From assembly GCF_005298075.1 (NCBI RefSeq), contig NZ_SZZH01000001.1:2232001-2296000 (forward strand): a stretch of DNA of 64,000 nt. The letters are read 5' to 3'. The notes beneath the pieces were generated by a model. It searched no databases. It was not told the DNA's origin and was given only the letters and a program-made list of their open reading frames with translations. Positions 24,005 through 33,000 of the stretch are shown one piece after another (positions within the stretch are counted from its first letter, which is position 1; each line of letters begins with the position of its first letter). This stretch comes from Nakamurella flava (lineage in GTDB: Bacteria; Actinomycetota; Actinomycetes; Mycobacteriales; Nakamurellaceae). The position numbers were made by a program, and so were the translations under genes.

Positions 24005-24247
24005 ATGGCGGACCAGGAGTACGACAAGGCCCTCGGCGATCTGCGCACCGAGTTCGCCAAGCTCAAGGAGGACATCGTCTCGGGCGTGCTCGACAAGAAG
24101 GTCGGCCCCCGCGAGGTCCCGTTCTGGCTGTACGCCAGCGACACCAAGACCACGCTGGAGAACGTCGAGCAGAAACTCATCCGAGTCGAGGCCAACCAAG
24201 CGGAGATCCTGGCCAAGCTCGACACCCTCCTCGGCGCCAAGGCCTGA
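24005..24247 (+). CDS. Small coiled-coil protein
   Basis: An 80-residue protein with GAGGAG just before the ATG (24005). It is charged and helical throughout, with heptad-like spacing (LRTEFAKLKEDIVSGVL, VEQKLIRVEANQAEILAKLDTLL). It closes the lysis operon before a strong terminator. Function unknown; it may be a partner of the holin candidates. Confidence 0.65.
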   Translation: MADQEYDKALGDLRTEFAKLKEDIVSGVLDKKVGPREVPFWLYASDTKTTLENVEQKLIRVEANQAEILAKLDTLLGAKA

Positions 24248-24276
24248 CACCCGCCCCAACCCCATCACCCCCAGCC

Positions 24277-24308
24277 AACCCCCGGGACCGCCGCCGCGGC
24301 CGGGGGTT
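24277..24308 (+). terminator. Rho-independent-like terminator
   Basis: AACCCCCGG (24277-24285) pairs with CCGGGGGTT (24300-24308), followed by TTC. The loop is 14 bases and itself GC-rich. It lies 30 bases beyond the 24005-24247 stop and separates the lysis genes from the fibre genes. Confidence 0.75.
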
Positions 24309-24328
24309 TCGTCTACCCGGAGGACCCC

Positions 24329-24625
24329 ATGAGCGAAAACCCGAACACCCTGCCGGCCAGCGCCGACCTGAAGGACGCCGTCGCCGCGCCAGCCCAGTGG
24401 GGCTCGGTCGAGCTGGTGCACGAGCCGACCCCGCCGCCGGAGTTCACCGGCCCGCAGAAGGCGATGGCCGGCGCGGTCATCTCGACGCTGGCGCTGATCT
24501 CCACCACGGTCGCGCCGTTCGTCGACGGCACGGTGTCGTCCGTGCTGTACGCCGTCGGCGGTGCGCTCGCCGTGATCGGGGTGCCGTTCGGCATCTACGT
24601 CACCGTGAATAAGCCGGTCCGCTGA
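24329..24625 (+). CDS. Putative holin with two spans
   Basis: A 98-residue protein at ATG 24329 behind CGGAGGA. The N-terminal 45 residues are soluble and Pro-rich, followed by two spans (AMAGAVISTLALISTTVAPF; SSVLYAVGGALAVIGVPFGI) and a short Lys/Arg tail. Two-span proteins of this size near the lysins are often class II holins. It could also be an unrelated membrane protein. Confidence 0.6.
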   Translation: MSENPNTLPASADLKDAVAAPAQWGSVELVHEPTPPPEFTGPQKAMAGAVISTLALISTTVAPFVDGTVSSVLYAVGGALAVIGVPFGIYVTVNKPVR

Positions 24626-24626
24626 C

Positions 24627-26927
24627 ATGCCCTACCGGAAGGTGCGGTTCGCGCCGCTGGTCATCGACGGGGTCGCGGACCCGAAGATCGCGACCGGCGT
24701 GTACACGGTGGCGTTTCTGAAGCGGACCGCGTTCGGGACGCTGGGCCAGCTGCAGGACGCCGCGGCAGACGAGTTCAAGGTGGTCGTCAAGGGCGTCGCG
24801 GTCGAGGCGGATCTGCCCGTCGTCGAGGCGACCGACAAGAACTGCCTGGTGATCCGCGGGTACATCAAGCCCAAGGGGTCCTACCCGTCCAAGCAGACCA
24901 GCGTCGACTACGTGCTCGTGCCGTCCGGCGCGGCTTCCACGGTGCTGCGGTTCGAGGATCTGTCCCGGGTGGACCCGGACACGCTGACCGAGGTCAGCCA
25001 GACCCCGACCCCGGCATGGATGGCGCGCCTGACCGCGGCCGAGGCCGCCATCGCCACCCTCTCCGCGGGCGGGGTCCCGGCCGGCACACTCGACGTCGGC
25101 GATCTGACGGACGTCACCGAGCCGGGCAAGACGGCGATCACCGCGACAGGGGCGACCCTGGCTGACCGACAGGCCGCGTTCCGGTCGTCGATCGACGCAC
25201 CGAAGACGTCGCATCAGCATCAGCTGTCGCAGATCTCTGACCTGTCCTCCCTGACGATCGGGTGGGACAAGGTCACGGGCGAGCCGGACACGTTCCCGCC
25301 GTCGACGCACCGGCACAGCATCACCGACATCGACGGCCTGGCCGACGTGCTGGCCTCGCTGGGAGCGTCAGCGTCGGCGTCCGCGCAGGTGCTGAAGTGG
25401 ACGGAGGGCGATCTGTCGACCAACGGCACGAGCTACGGCGTCTACGACACGTCCCGTCCGTTGCACGAGTTCATCGGTGCCCGTGACCCGAAGATCGCCG
25501 GGTACACCCTGCGGGCTGGGGACAAGTGGCGGGAGCAGATCGTCACCGGCACGGGCGGTGTCGACATCACGATCGACGACAAGGAGCTGACGTACACCTC
25601 GGGGTGGATCTCCGGGGACGACGTTCTGACCTATGGGTCCAGCGACCACTACGCCCAGGTCGCCGGGGAGAAGGCCACCTACACGTGGACGTCCCTGGCG
25701 AACGGCACCGCGGCGCTGATCTGCAAGAAGGCACCGCACCACGGGATCATGTCGCTGCGCCTGGACGGTGGGACCGCGGTCAGCGTGGACCTGTACGCCG
25801 CCACCGAGGCGTACAGCGTCGAGGTGTGGAAGTCCGGGCCGCTGTCGGCGGGCTCGCACACCATCGAGATCACCTCGACGGCGACGAAGAACTCGGCGGC
25901 GGTCGGGACGGTCGCCGAGGTCGACGGGATCAAGCTGGTCGCCGCAGCGGCCGGCACCAGCAACACCAACCCGAACCCCAGCACCGGTGGCAGCAGCGGA
26001 GGCACCACCCCGGCACCGACGGGGTTCCTGACCCGGGTCGGCGACAAGCTCCAGGTCGACGGGAAGAACTGGCGCGCAACCGGTATCAACCTGCCATGGT
26101 GGAACGGCTGCGGCTCGGAGATCGGTCTGCCGCCGACGGTCGCCCAGATGACGACCCTGTTCCAGAACGCCACCCCCGGCAGCATCTACCGGTTCTTCAC
26201 CTTCGGCGGCTGGGACCTGGCCAAGATGGACCAGCTCGTGGCCGCGGCCCGCCCCTACGGGCACAAGTTCATCCTGACCCTGTCGGACAACATGGACGGC
26301 TGCGGGGAGCCCTACTGCGGGCCGAACCCGACGGCGTTCTTCTCCGGCGGTTGGAAGACCGGCGGCTGGCGGGATAAGTGGCTGACCCCGGTGGTGCAGC
26401 GGTACAAGAACGAGCCGGTCATCGGCATGTACGAGTGGTGCAACGAGCCGCCGCCGGATCAGCTGTTCCGATCCTTCCTCGACGAGGTCGGCGCATACGT
26501 GCGGAACACGTTGGGCGACAAGCATCTGATCTCCACCGGGTGCATGTCGGCCTACGGCAATGACACCGGCGCCCGGCTGCTGAACAACAGCCCGTACATC
26601 GACGTGGCGTCGATGCACGAGTACGACCCGAATCAGGCGCCGTCGGTCTGGACGACCCGGGACGCGGCGAACGCGGCCGTCGCCGGGAAGCCCTTCATCG
26701 TCGGCGAGTCCGGGATCAAGGACACGGAGATCGCCGCGGGCTCCCCCCGAGCGACGGCGATCAGGAACAAGATCCTCGCGCTCAAGGCCAACTTCCCGAC
26801 CTGCGTGGCCTACATCTACTGGTCGGGTGGCGCCCCGACCGGGGCGTACCTGTCCCAGCATCGGCATGAGCTGTCGATCATCGGGACGCAGGAGATCAAC
26901 GTCATCAACACCACCCCGCTGCTGTGA
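24627..26927 (+). CDS. Tail fibre with GH5-like glycoside hydrolase domain
   Basis: A 766-residue protein. Residues 1-110 form a beta-rich virion-binding part; 125-290 are fibre-like, with THRHSITDIDGL- and HQHQLSQISDL-type repeats common in siphophage fibres; 330-445 resemble a carbohydrate-binding beta-sandwich; a Ser/Gly/Thr/Pro linker follows; and 470-766 form a GH5-like (beta/alpha)8 domain. The motifs YEWCNEPPP (probable acid/base Glu607) and PFIVGESGI (probable nucleophile Glu694) match clan GH-A. It would cut a host-surface glycan to reach the receptor. Confidence 0.85.
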   Translation: MPYRKVRFAPLVIDGVADPKIATGVYTVAFLKRTAFGTLGQLQDAAADEFKVVVKGVAVEADLPVVEATDKNCLVIRGYIKPKGSYPSKQTSVDYVLVPSGAASTVLRFEDLSRVDPDTLTEVSQTPTPAWMARLTAAEAAIATLSAGGVPAGTLDVGDLTDVTEPGKTAITATGATLADRQAAFRSSIDAPKTSHQHQLSQISDLSSLTIGWDKVTGEPDTFPPSTHRHSITDIDGLADVLASLGASASASAQVLKWTEGDLSTNGTSYGVYDTSRPLHEFIGARDPKIAGYTLRAGDKWREQIVTGTGGVDITIDDKELTYTSGWISGDDVLTYGSSDHYAQVAGEKATYTWTSLANGTAALICKKAPHHGIMSLRLDGGTAVSVDLYAATEAYSVEVWKSGPLSAGSHTIEITSTATKNSAAVGTVAEVDGIKLVAAAAGTSNTNPNPSTGGSSGGTTPAPTGFLTRVGDKLQVDGKNWRATGINLPWWNGCGSEIGLPPTVAQMTTLFQNATPGSIYRFFTFGGWDLAKMDQLVAAARPYGHKFILTLSDNMDGCGEPYCGPNPTAFFSGGWKTGGWRDKWLTPVVQRYKNEPVIGMYEWCNEPPPDQLFRSFLDEVGAYVRNTLGDKHLISTGCMSAYGNDTGARLLNNSPYIDVASMHEYDPNQAPSVWTTRDAANAAVAGKPFIVGESGIKDTEIAAGSPRATAIRNKILALKANFPTCVAYIYWSGGAPTGAYLSQHRHELSIIGTQEINVINTTPLL

Positions 26928-27184
26928 GAGTCCGCCGCCTCAAGCAGGTCACGGTCCGCGGCGGCCTCGACTGGGCGGGCGACGTCGTGGACGCGACGTT
27001 CACCGCCGACGGCGGCCGGGTCGACCTGGTCGCCGGTGACGGTCAGGCCCGTTCGCTCGAGCTGGCCGGCCCGCCGATCGACGTGCGGTGGGGCTACGTC
27101 CTGCGGGTCGTCGGCGCCGAGGCGACCGTCCATCTGGTCCAGTGCGCTGACTGCGCCGAACGCAAGGAGATCGCCGGTGGCTGA
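26924..27184 (+). CDS. Small beta-rich hypothetical protein
   Basis: The 86-residue product starts at GTG 26924 overlapping the fibre stop. It is rich in Val/Arg strands (VRRLKQVTVRGGLDW) and ends with a CADC pair. The stop overlaps the start of the next gene. Unknown function; it may be a fibre-assembly or chaperone protein because of its position between fibre genes. Confidence 0.6.
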   Translation: MRVRRLKQVTVRGGLDWAGDVVDATFTADGGRVDLVAGDGQARSLELAGPPIDVRWGYVLRVVGAEATVHLVQCADCAERKEIAGG

Positions 27185-27623
27185 GAAGGTGTGGTCCTAC
27201 GACGGGACCGGGTGGTCCTCCAGCGTCCCGGTCGACGGCACCGGAACCGGCGGGGCGGCGACCATCCTGGACGTGCAGCTGGCCGTGGCCAACAGGGCCA
27301 AGGTCGACAGCAACGGCAACGTGCTGACCGGCGATGGCTCGGTGGTGGCCACGCAGACGTTCGTCGATCAGCGGATCGCGGAAGCGCTGGCTCAGAACCC
27401 GTCGGTGCCGGACAACATCCAGCAGCAGCTGGACTCGAAGGTCTCCAACACCGCACTGTCCAACATCCAGTACACCCTCATCGTCCCGCTGGGCGAGACG
27501 GGCCCGTCGACCCGCCCAGCGGAGGCCGGCAACCGCCCGATTCTGCAGAAGGGCGGGCCGATGCCACTGCCGTGGATCGACCGGAGCAAGGGTGACGACT
27601 GGCTCGGAGTCCTGAACGCATGA
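27177..27623 (+). CDS. Short tail fibre-associated protein
   Basis: GTG 27177 (AAGGAG at 27164-27169) gives 148 residues, shorter than the frame from 27036. The C-terminal half has a coiled heptad stretch (VDQRIAEALAQNPSVPDNIQQQLDSKVS) and a Pro-rich end. Such short trimeric coils act as fibre connectors. Assigned by context. Confidence 0.6.
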   Translation: MAEKVWSYDGTGWSSSVPVDGTGTGGAATILDVQLAVANRAKVDSNGNVLTGDGSVVATQTFVDQRIAEALAQNPSVPDNIQQQLDSKVSNTALSNIQYTLIVPLGETGPSTRPAEAGNRPILQKGGPMPLPWIDRSKGDDWLGVLNA

Positions 27624-29188
27624 GCCAGCCCATCCTGGATCAGCCGTGGCAGGTGCGGGCGATCAACGGGCAGATGTACGCCGTCGCGCGGGACCGGGCT
27701 GCGGTGCTGCTCAAGCCGGAGACGCCGGCCCGGACCACGGCCCGGCTGCTCCAGCTGTCGCTGGAGGCTAACGGGCTGGGCGGCCCGGTGGTCTCACCCG
27801 GGATCGATAGGTCGTCCCTGCCGGCGTTGTACGGCAAGTACAAGCTGCCGTCGGTGGTGCCCGCGGACTATCGACAGTCGCAGGCCGGCGCCCGGAACCG
27901 CATGGCCGACCTGAACGAGTGGAACTCCCCGGACACCCAGGACTTCCAGTGGCCAACGGGAATCTCGTCGCTGACCATCCAGAACGCCATCGTTTACGGC
28001 CGGTTCGTGAACCCGCCGTACCCGGTGCACCTGGAGAACGTCATCAGCCTCGGCCCGAAATCATTCATCGGGAACGAGTCAGCGGTGTGGGATTTCGACA
28101 ACCCGACGACCCGGCAACAGTCGGTGTTCCTGGACGTGACGGTCGCGCCGCGGTTCCCGCAGCCTCGGCTGAACGCGTTCAAGGGAAGCCTGCACAAGTG
28201 CGAGCGGGTCCACGCGGTGTGGTGCGTGGACGCGTGGGGCCCGTACACCAAGAAGGGGTACAGCTGGGGAACGAACGTCGAGGTCGTGGGGTCCCGCGCT
28301 GAGGCGCTGGTCTACTTCCCGGGCCCCTACTACGCGAGCCATTCACCGTGGTACTGGAACGGCGCCGGCTACCAGAGCTCGACGTCGGGCGCGGTCGCCC
28401 GATCAACCGCAGACATGGGCGGGTCCACCTCGTGGGTGGACTACGGCCACGGCGACGGCAACCACTCCGACGGCTGCGAGGGTCACGGCGGCAGGGGGTC
28501 TCACACCTACGATCCGTCCACGAACCGGTGGGCCGGCGACGGGGTGCACTTCTGGTCCACGGGTCTGCTAACCACTGACGCGTACGACTACGACTACGAC
28601 CCAACTGGTCTCGGCATCCCGGTCCCGGTGGCCGGCACACCGGGCGCGGGACAGGGCACCCGCGGATGGGGCGACAACCCGAAGCGGGGACTGCCGGACG
28701 GCGGGCAGCGCCCAGGCCAGGCCCGGCCCAACACCGCGGTCGGGACGCGTCGGCAGATGGATGGCCAGTACTCGGCCAACGGCAGCGGGTTTTTGGTGCT
28801 CCAGCTCGAGAACCAGCTGCCGGACCCGACGACCTACCTGATGCACGACATCTACGTCCGCGGCGGGAACATGGGCCTGCAGGAGCAGCGCAAGGCCTAC
28901 CCCTCGATCCAGTTCACTGCCTACGACTGGGAGTTCGGGCCGGGCTGGTTCCCGTGGGGCGCGACGGACTCCTTCGCAAACCTGAACCAGTACCCGGTCC
29001 GGATCAACGACGTGACCTCGCTGGCCGCGATGCCCGGCGTCGTCGACATCTACGGCCGCCCGACCGGCCATCCCGCCGGCGCCGCGCCCTGGTATCAGAC
29101 CTTCCGCTGGGACGACCCCGCGGACTTCTACAACGGCCAGGACGGGCAGTTGCTGCCGTTCGGCCGCAACGGCATCCGGTTCGGCTGA
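27620..29188 (+). CDS. Large tail spike-like protein (beta-helix type, uncertain)
   Basis: The 522-residue protein has a short N-terminal region with RLLQLSLEANG (a motif repeated in the 30652-32484 protein), then a long part rich in aromatic, Gly and Asp residues. The segment SWVDYGHGDGNHSDGCEGHGG has the His-Ser-Asp-Gly core seen in pectate-lyase-like spikes, so a parallel beta-helix is possible. A likely receptor-binding or depolymerase protein; the exact fold is not certain. Confidence 0.65.
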   Translation: MSQPILDQPWQVRAINGQMYAVARDRAAVLLKPETPARTTARLLQLSLEANGLGGPVVSPGIDRSSLPALYGKYKLPSVVPADYRQSQAGARNRMADLNEWNSPDTQDFQWPTGISSLTIQNAIVYGRFVNPPYPVHLENVISLGPKSFIGNESAVWDFDNPTTRQQSVFLDVTVAPRFPQPRLNAFKGSLHKCERVHAVWCVDAWGPYTKKGYSWGTNVEVVGSRAEALVYFPGPYYASHSPWYWNGAGYQSSTSGAVARSTADMGGSTSWVDYGHGDGNHSDGCEGHGGRGSHTYDPSTNRWAGDGVHFWSTGLLTTDAYDYDYDPTGLGIPVPVAGTPGAGQGTRGWGDNPKRGLPDGGQRPGQARPNTAVGTRRQMDGQYSANGSGFLVLQLENQLPDPTTYLMHDIYVRGGNMGLQEQRKAYPSIQFTAYDWEFGPGWFPWGATDSFANLNQYPVRINDVTSLAAMPGVVDIYGRPTGHPAGAAPWYQTFRWDDPADFYNGQDGQLLPFGRNGIRFG

Positions 29189-29207
29189 GAGACAGGACAA
29201 CACACCC

Positions 29208-30650
29208 ATGGTTGCAACGATCATCCGCACCCACGAGCCGAGCACCCAGGCTGACGGGGCGACGGTGCTGGCCGGTACGCCGGCGCACAACTGGTCCCGC
29301 CTGAACTCGGGCGACGTCGGAACCGGCGCGTCGTTCACCTACGCCACCGACGACGGCGACAAGGTCTACCAGCTGTCGCAGGGCTCGACCGGCACGATCT
29401 GGGCCTACGACACATGGACCGGCGCGCAGGGCGACTTCGCGATCCAGTTCGAAATCGAGTTCGACAACCTGCCCTCGACGACGTGCACGCTGTTCCAGCT
29501 GTTCTCCGACGACGCCTACGGCTCGGGCGCGGTCAACCTCAACATCCAGCTGGCGGCTGGCTCCCCGGCTGGCCGAATGCGTATCCGGAACAACGCAACG
29601 AGCACGGACTTCACCGCGCCCGCCGCGATCACCGCAGGGGTTCGGTACCTGGTGCAGTTCCGCTACCAGGCATCGGCGCAGACGGCGACGCTCAACGTCT
29701 ACGTGAAGGGATCGGCCACGCCGGCCACGGTTCTGTCCGGGTCCCCGGCTACCCAGCAGCCCCTGTCGGTGACGGCGTCGGTGCCGACGGCGACGCAGGT
29801 CAACTCGATGCGCGGCGGCGTCGGCACGGCGTCGACCGGTCTGTCCTACAAGCTCAAGAAGGTGATCATCGGGTACGGCGACTGGATCGCCCGCACCGAT
29901 GTCGCTGCCCCGACCGCGACCATCTCCCGTGGCCACCAGGAACGGCAGATGTACCCGGCCGGGTACAGCACCCCGGGCGTGCCGCTGCAGTGGACCGCGG
30001 CCATCTCCGGGGACACGATCGCGTCGGCGACCATCACCTGGCAGCTGAAGCCGGACGGCGCGGCGGATCCGGCGATCTCCGGGGCTCCGACGGGGATCGG
30101 CTCGGCCAACGTCACGGTGAACTCGACGGCGGTGCTGCCGTCGGTGGGCTACTACCGGGCGCTGCTGACGGTGACCCCGAACGGTGGCGGCGCGGCCACG
30201 ACGTCGACGCTGGCGTTCGGGATCTACCCGGCGCCCAAGACCCCGACGATCGTCCAGGAGGTGATCCTGGACGGGGTCACCGTGTTCGGTGGGCCGCCGA
30301 ACACGGCGGCCGGCGCGAAGACCGCGCTGACCGACGGGGACCTGGCGACCGGGCTGGAGTTCCTGCTGTCCTCGGCCAGCAAGGCCCGGGTCCGGTTCGG
30401 GCCGGTCGGCCCGACCGGCCTGGACTACAAGGCGGTTCACGACCTGGTTGGCGGCGGTTCATACGGCCGCAAGTTCACGTGGATGACCGACGACGGGACG
30501 GTGATCTTCTCCTACACCCGTTCGGGGATCACCGCGCAGACCAGCGAGACCTACGGCTTCCCGCAGGACGCGCTGACCGCCATCGCCGCGGCCGGCCCGA
30601 ACGACGTCAAGCGGTACGGGCTGATGGTCGACATCGAGAACGTGGCCTGA
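29208..30650 (+). CDS. Minor tail protein with lectin-like N-terminus
   Basis: The 480-residue protein begins with a concanavalin-type beta-sandwich pattern (residues about 10-225: FAIQFEIEFDNLPSTTCTLFQL, YLVQFRYQASAQTATLNVYV), followed by an Ig-like segment (about 245-340) and a C-terminal domain with VRFGPVGPTGLDY. Lectin-like parts in this position often bind cell-surface sugars. The start is an ATG at 29208 after a GAGAGACAGGA stretch. Confidence 0.65.
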   Translation: MVATIIRTHEPSTQADGATVLAGTPAHNWSRLNSGDVGTGASFTYATDDGDKVYQLSQGSTGTIWAYDTWTGAQGDFAIQFEIEFDNLPSTTCTLFQLFSDDAYGSGAVNLNIQLAAGSPAGRMRIRNNATSTDFTAPAAITAGVRYLVQFRYQASAQTATLNVYVKGSATPATVLSGSPATQQPLSVTASVPTATQVNSMRGGVGTASTGLSYKLKKVIIGYGDWIARTDVAAPTATISRGHQERQMYPAGYSTPGVPLQWTAAISGDTIASATITWQLKPDGAADPAISGAPTGIGSANVTVNSTAVLPSVGYYRALLTVTPNGGGAATTSTLAFGIYPAPKTPTIVQEVILDGVTVFGGPPNTAAGAKTALTDGDLATGLEFLLSSASKARVRFGPVGPTGLDYKAVHDLVGGGSYGRKFTWMTDDGTVIFSYTRSGITAQTSETYGFPQDALTAIAAAGPNDVKRYGLMVDIENVA

Positions 30651-30651
30651 G

Positions 30652-32484
30652 GTGCCCACCGCGACGCGACTCCAGGAGTTGTCGCTGACCGAGGTGCCGC
30701 TGCAGCGCGCCCGGCTGCTGGCTTTGACGCTGGAGGCGGCCGAGCCGGCGACAAAGCCGCGGTTGCTGGGCCTATCGCTGGAAGCCGACGGCGTCGTGCC
30801 GGCGACGCAGGTCCGGCCGCGGCTGGCGTCGCTGTCGCTGTCGGAGAACAACGACGTCCTGGGCGCGATCCTCACCGTGTCCCCGGCGGGGAAGCTCGAA
30901 CCGGGGCAGCGGTTCTCCATCACCGCGGCCGGCTCCTCGGGGTCGATCACCGGGTATGCGTTCGAGCAAACCGGCGGCCCGGCCGTCCCCGGCGGGCTGC
31001 CCGGGTCCGGGAACATCCGGTACGGCGTGGTTCCCCTGACTTTGCCGCAACCGATCTACGACTCCAAGGGGAAGTGGGCAGGCGCCGATAGCCCCCAGTC
31101 GCTGGAGTTCGCGGTGTCGGTCACCGATGGCACGTCGACGTCGTCGGCGACCGTGCAGGTCCCGTTCGCCTCGCACCTGCGGTGGACGCAGGAACAGCCG
31201 TCGGGCAAGGCTCTACCAGTGATCAACGCGCCGATCCCGCTGCCGGGCCCGGAGCCGGTCCCGCAGGCGCCGCTGCGGGTGGGCACGCTGAACACCAACA
31301 GCGTGGGCAACTCGGCGACCGTGCTGCCCACCTACCGGGCCGGGAAGATCACCGACGCCATGCAGGAGTGGCGGATGAGTTCGCTCTACCCGACACCGTT
31401 CGGGGCGATCGACTCGGCATCTCTGGACGCGGTCCTGACCAAGCTCGACCAGTTCCGCACCCTGGGGTTCCGCACCACCATCGGCCTCGGGATGCACTAC
31501 CAGCCGGCCGCCCTGGCCGCGACCCGCCCGCTCGGGTCGTCCGGCGAGAAGGACATCCGGTTCGTCTCCCACGACGGGCTGCTCGGCAAGTACGCCGGCG
31601 GCGGCGACATGATCGACATGGTCTGGTCGGCCGACGGGTGGGCTTGGTGCCAGGACTACCTGAACAAGATGGCCGACGCCGTCGACCTGTCGAAGGTCGA
31701 CGCGATCCGGGTCACCGCGCACCGCTCCGAGGTGCTGTATCCGGAGAACCCGTCGACCCGGTTGTGGTGGCACGCCCCGCACGTCCAGAACGGCGGCGCC
31801 GGGCTGGCCGGCGATCAGGATCCCGCCCCGTTCCCGGGCTGGGTGGGCGGCACCGCGGGGCTGACGCTGGATCAGCGGACCGTCCAGCACCGCTGGTATG
31901 TCCGGTCTTTGGTGCAGCGGCACAACGCGATCGCGAACCTGCTCAACGCGCGCGGGTTCCGGGGGACGTTCCTGTGGCCCATGCCCGGTGTCGGGTCCAA
32001 GCCGCAGGGCCTGGCCGCCGACCTGGCCGACCTACTGCCGCAGACCCGGGTGTCGGCTCGGGGTGTGGCCTGGCACCTGGTCGCCGACGAGATCACCGTC
32101 GGGCCGTACCGGGCCCCGAACCAGATCATGCTGTGGGCCAGCAGCGTGGGCGAGGCGACCACGCTGGACCGGGTCCCGTCGGACGCCGACATCAACGTCC
32201 CGCTGGACTCGACCACCTACTCGCGGTTCGGGTCGCTGCGCACGATCAAGACCCTGGCCGACCGGCACGGCTTCCGGGTCGGCGGCGAAAACCCCGGCTA
32301 CTCCAGCGGTATCGCCACCGACTACAACGACACCAGCTCGGCCGGGATGATGGCCCGCGCTCTGGCCGAGGTCGCCCCAGCCGGCGCCCGGCACGTCGAC
32401 CGGTTCGACTGGGCCCACGGCACCACCCTCACTCCCGAGCTGCTGACCGCGCTCACCGCCCACATCACCCGGATCAACGGATAG
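30652..32484 (+). CDS. Tail fibre with repeat-type N-terminus and TIM-barrel-like hydrolase domain
   Basis: The 610-residue protein starts at GTG 30652. Four short repeats of the form RLLxLSLEA lie within residues 5-65. Then comes an Ig-like domain (about 70-175) and a large C-terminal domain (about 210-610) with an alternating helix/strand layout, including LDAVLTKLDQFRTLGFRTTIGLGMHY, MIDMVWSADGWAWCQDYLNKMADAV, AIRVTAHRSEVLYPENP and VGGENPGYS. It reads like a glycoside hydrolase barrel, but the catalytic pair is not assigned. Confidence 0.7.
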   Translation: MPTATRLQELSLTEVPLQRARLLALTLEAAEPATKPRLLGLSLEADGVVPATQVRPRLASLSLSENNDVLGAILTVSPAGKLEPGQRFSITAAGSSGSITGYAFEQTGGPAVPGGLPGSGNIRYGVVPLTLPQPIYDSKGKWAGADSPQSLEFAVSVTDGTSTSSATVQVPFASHLRWTQEQPSGKALPVINAPIPLPGPEPVPQAPLRVGTLNTNSVGNSATVLPTYRAGKITDAMQEWRMSSLYPTPFGAIDSASLDAVLTKLDQFRTLGFRTTIGLGMHYQPAALAATRPLGSSGEKDIRFVSHDGLLGKYAGGGDMIDMVWSADGWAWCQDYLNKMADAVDLSKVDAIRVTAHRSEVLYPENPSTRLWWHAPHVQNGGAGLAGDQDPAPFPGWVGGTAGLTLDQRTVQHRWYVRSLVQRHNAIANLLNARGFRGTFLWPMPGVGSKPQGLAADLADLLPQTRVSARGVAWHLVADEITVGPYRAPNQIMLWASSVGEATTLDRVPSDADINVPLDSTTYSRFGSLRTIKTLADRHGFRVGGENPGYSSGIATDYNDTSSAGMMARALAEVAPAGARHVDRFDWAHGTTLTPELLTALTAHITRING

Positions 32485-32487
32485 GAC
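32475..32487 (+). repeat. 13-bp direct repeat, left copy
   Basis: CAACGGATAGGAC at 32475-32487 covers the stop codon of the preceding fibre gene. The identical sequence recurs at 32984-32996, just upstream of the next fibre gene (33001). The two copies bracket the opposite-strand gene 32564-32983. Confidence 0.8.
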
Positions 32488-32494
32488 GCAAGAC

Positions 32495-32731
32495 ATGTCG
32501 GTCAATCAGGCGCAGGTCCGTTTCGACATGCACGACAACACATTCGGGTCTGAGTGGCACCCTTTAGTTCCAGCCGATCTGGCCGCCGCGCATGTGACGT
32601 TCGAGATCCGCGTGGGCACGGGCTGGGGTGGTCATGCCGATGAAATTGAGCGTGCACCGCAGGAACCGGCAGTCCCTGACCAGGATGCCGCCGAGCAACG
32701 GCGGAATGTCATCTGGCAACGCCGGCCATAG
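32495..32731 (+). pseudogene. Possible truncated start of a fibre gene
   Basis: ATG 32495 opens a 78-codon frame after the left direct repeat. The first 23 residues (MSVNQAQVRFDMHDN...) look protein-like, but the rest overlaps the oppositely read gene 32564-32983 and turns into Pro/Glu/Gln-rich sequence. It may be the remnant of a gene interrupted by the insertion. It could also be chance. Confidence 0.35.
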
Positions 32732-32983
32732 GTACTGCTCGAAGCGCGCTTGCGGGAAGTGGGCGTTACCCACCATCACGATGTCGCCGAACAGCATTAG
32801 GACGGCTGGACCGTCGAGCTCGCACTCCTCAAAGGTGTAGCCCTCCAGCTGGCAACTCGGTCGTGCCAGCTCGGGGAGCGACACGCGCTCGTTGATGTAG
32901 TGCTTCCCGTCGATCGTCATCCGGGGGACGGTAAGGGTCCGCTTCCCCCGCCGCATGTTGATCTTGTTCCCACCCCATCGCAC
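32564..32983 (-). CDS. Opposite-strand moron-like protein
   Basis: A 139-residue protein runs against the fibre genes. After a basic N-terminus (KINMRRGKRTLTVPRM; an alternative start at 32957 has GGTGGGAA upstream), it contains LEGYTFEECELDGPAVLMLFG and FLRCTLNFIGM, reminiscent of pentapeptide-repeat (A/C-x-L-x-G) quadrilateral helices. A singular reversed gene with flanking 13-bp direct repeats suggests a moron added by recombination. Function unknown. Confidence 0.6.
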   Translation of the reverse strand: MRWGGNKINMRRGKRTLTVPRMTIDGKHYINERVSLPELARPSCQLEGYTFEECELDGPAVLMLFGDIVMVGNAHFPQARFEQYLWPALPDDIPPLLGGILVRDCRFLRCTLNFIGMTTPARAHADLERHMRGGQIGWN

Positions 32984-32996
32984 AACGGATAGGACT
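32984..32996 (+). repeat. 13-bp direct repeat, right copy
   Basis: CAACGGATAGGAC, identical to 32475-32487. Here it lies outside any gene, four bases before ATG 33001, so it appears to be a duplicated gene end. Confidence 0.8.
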
Positions 32997-33000
32997 GCTC

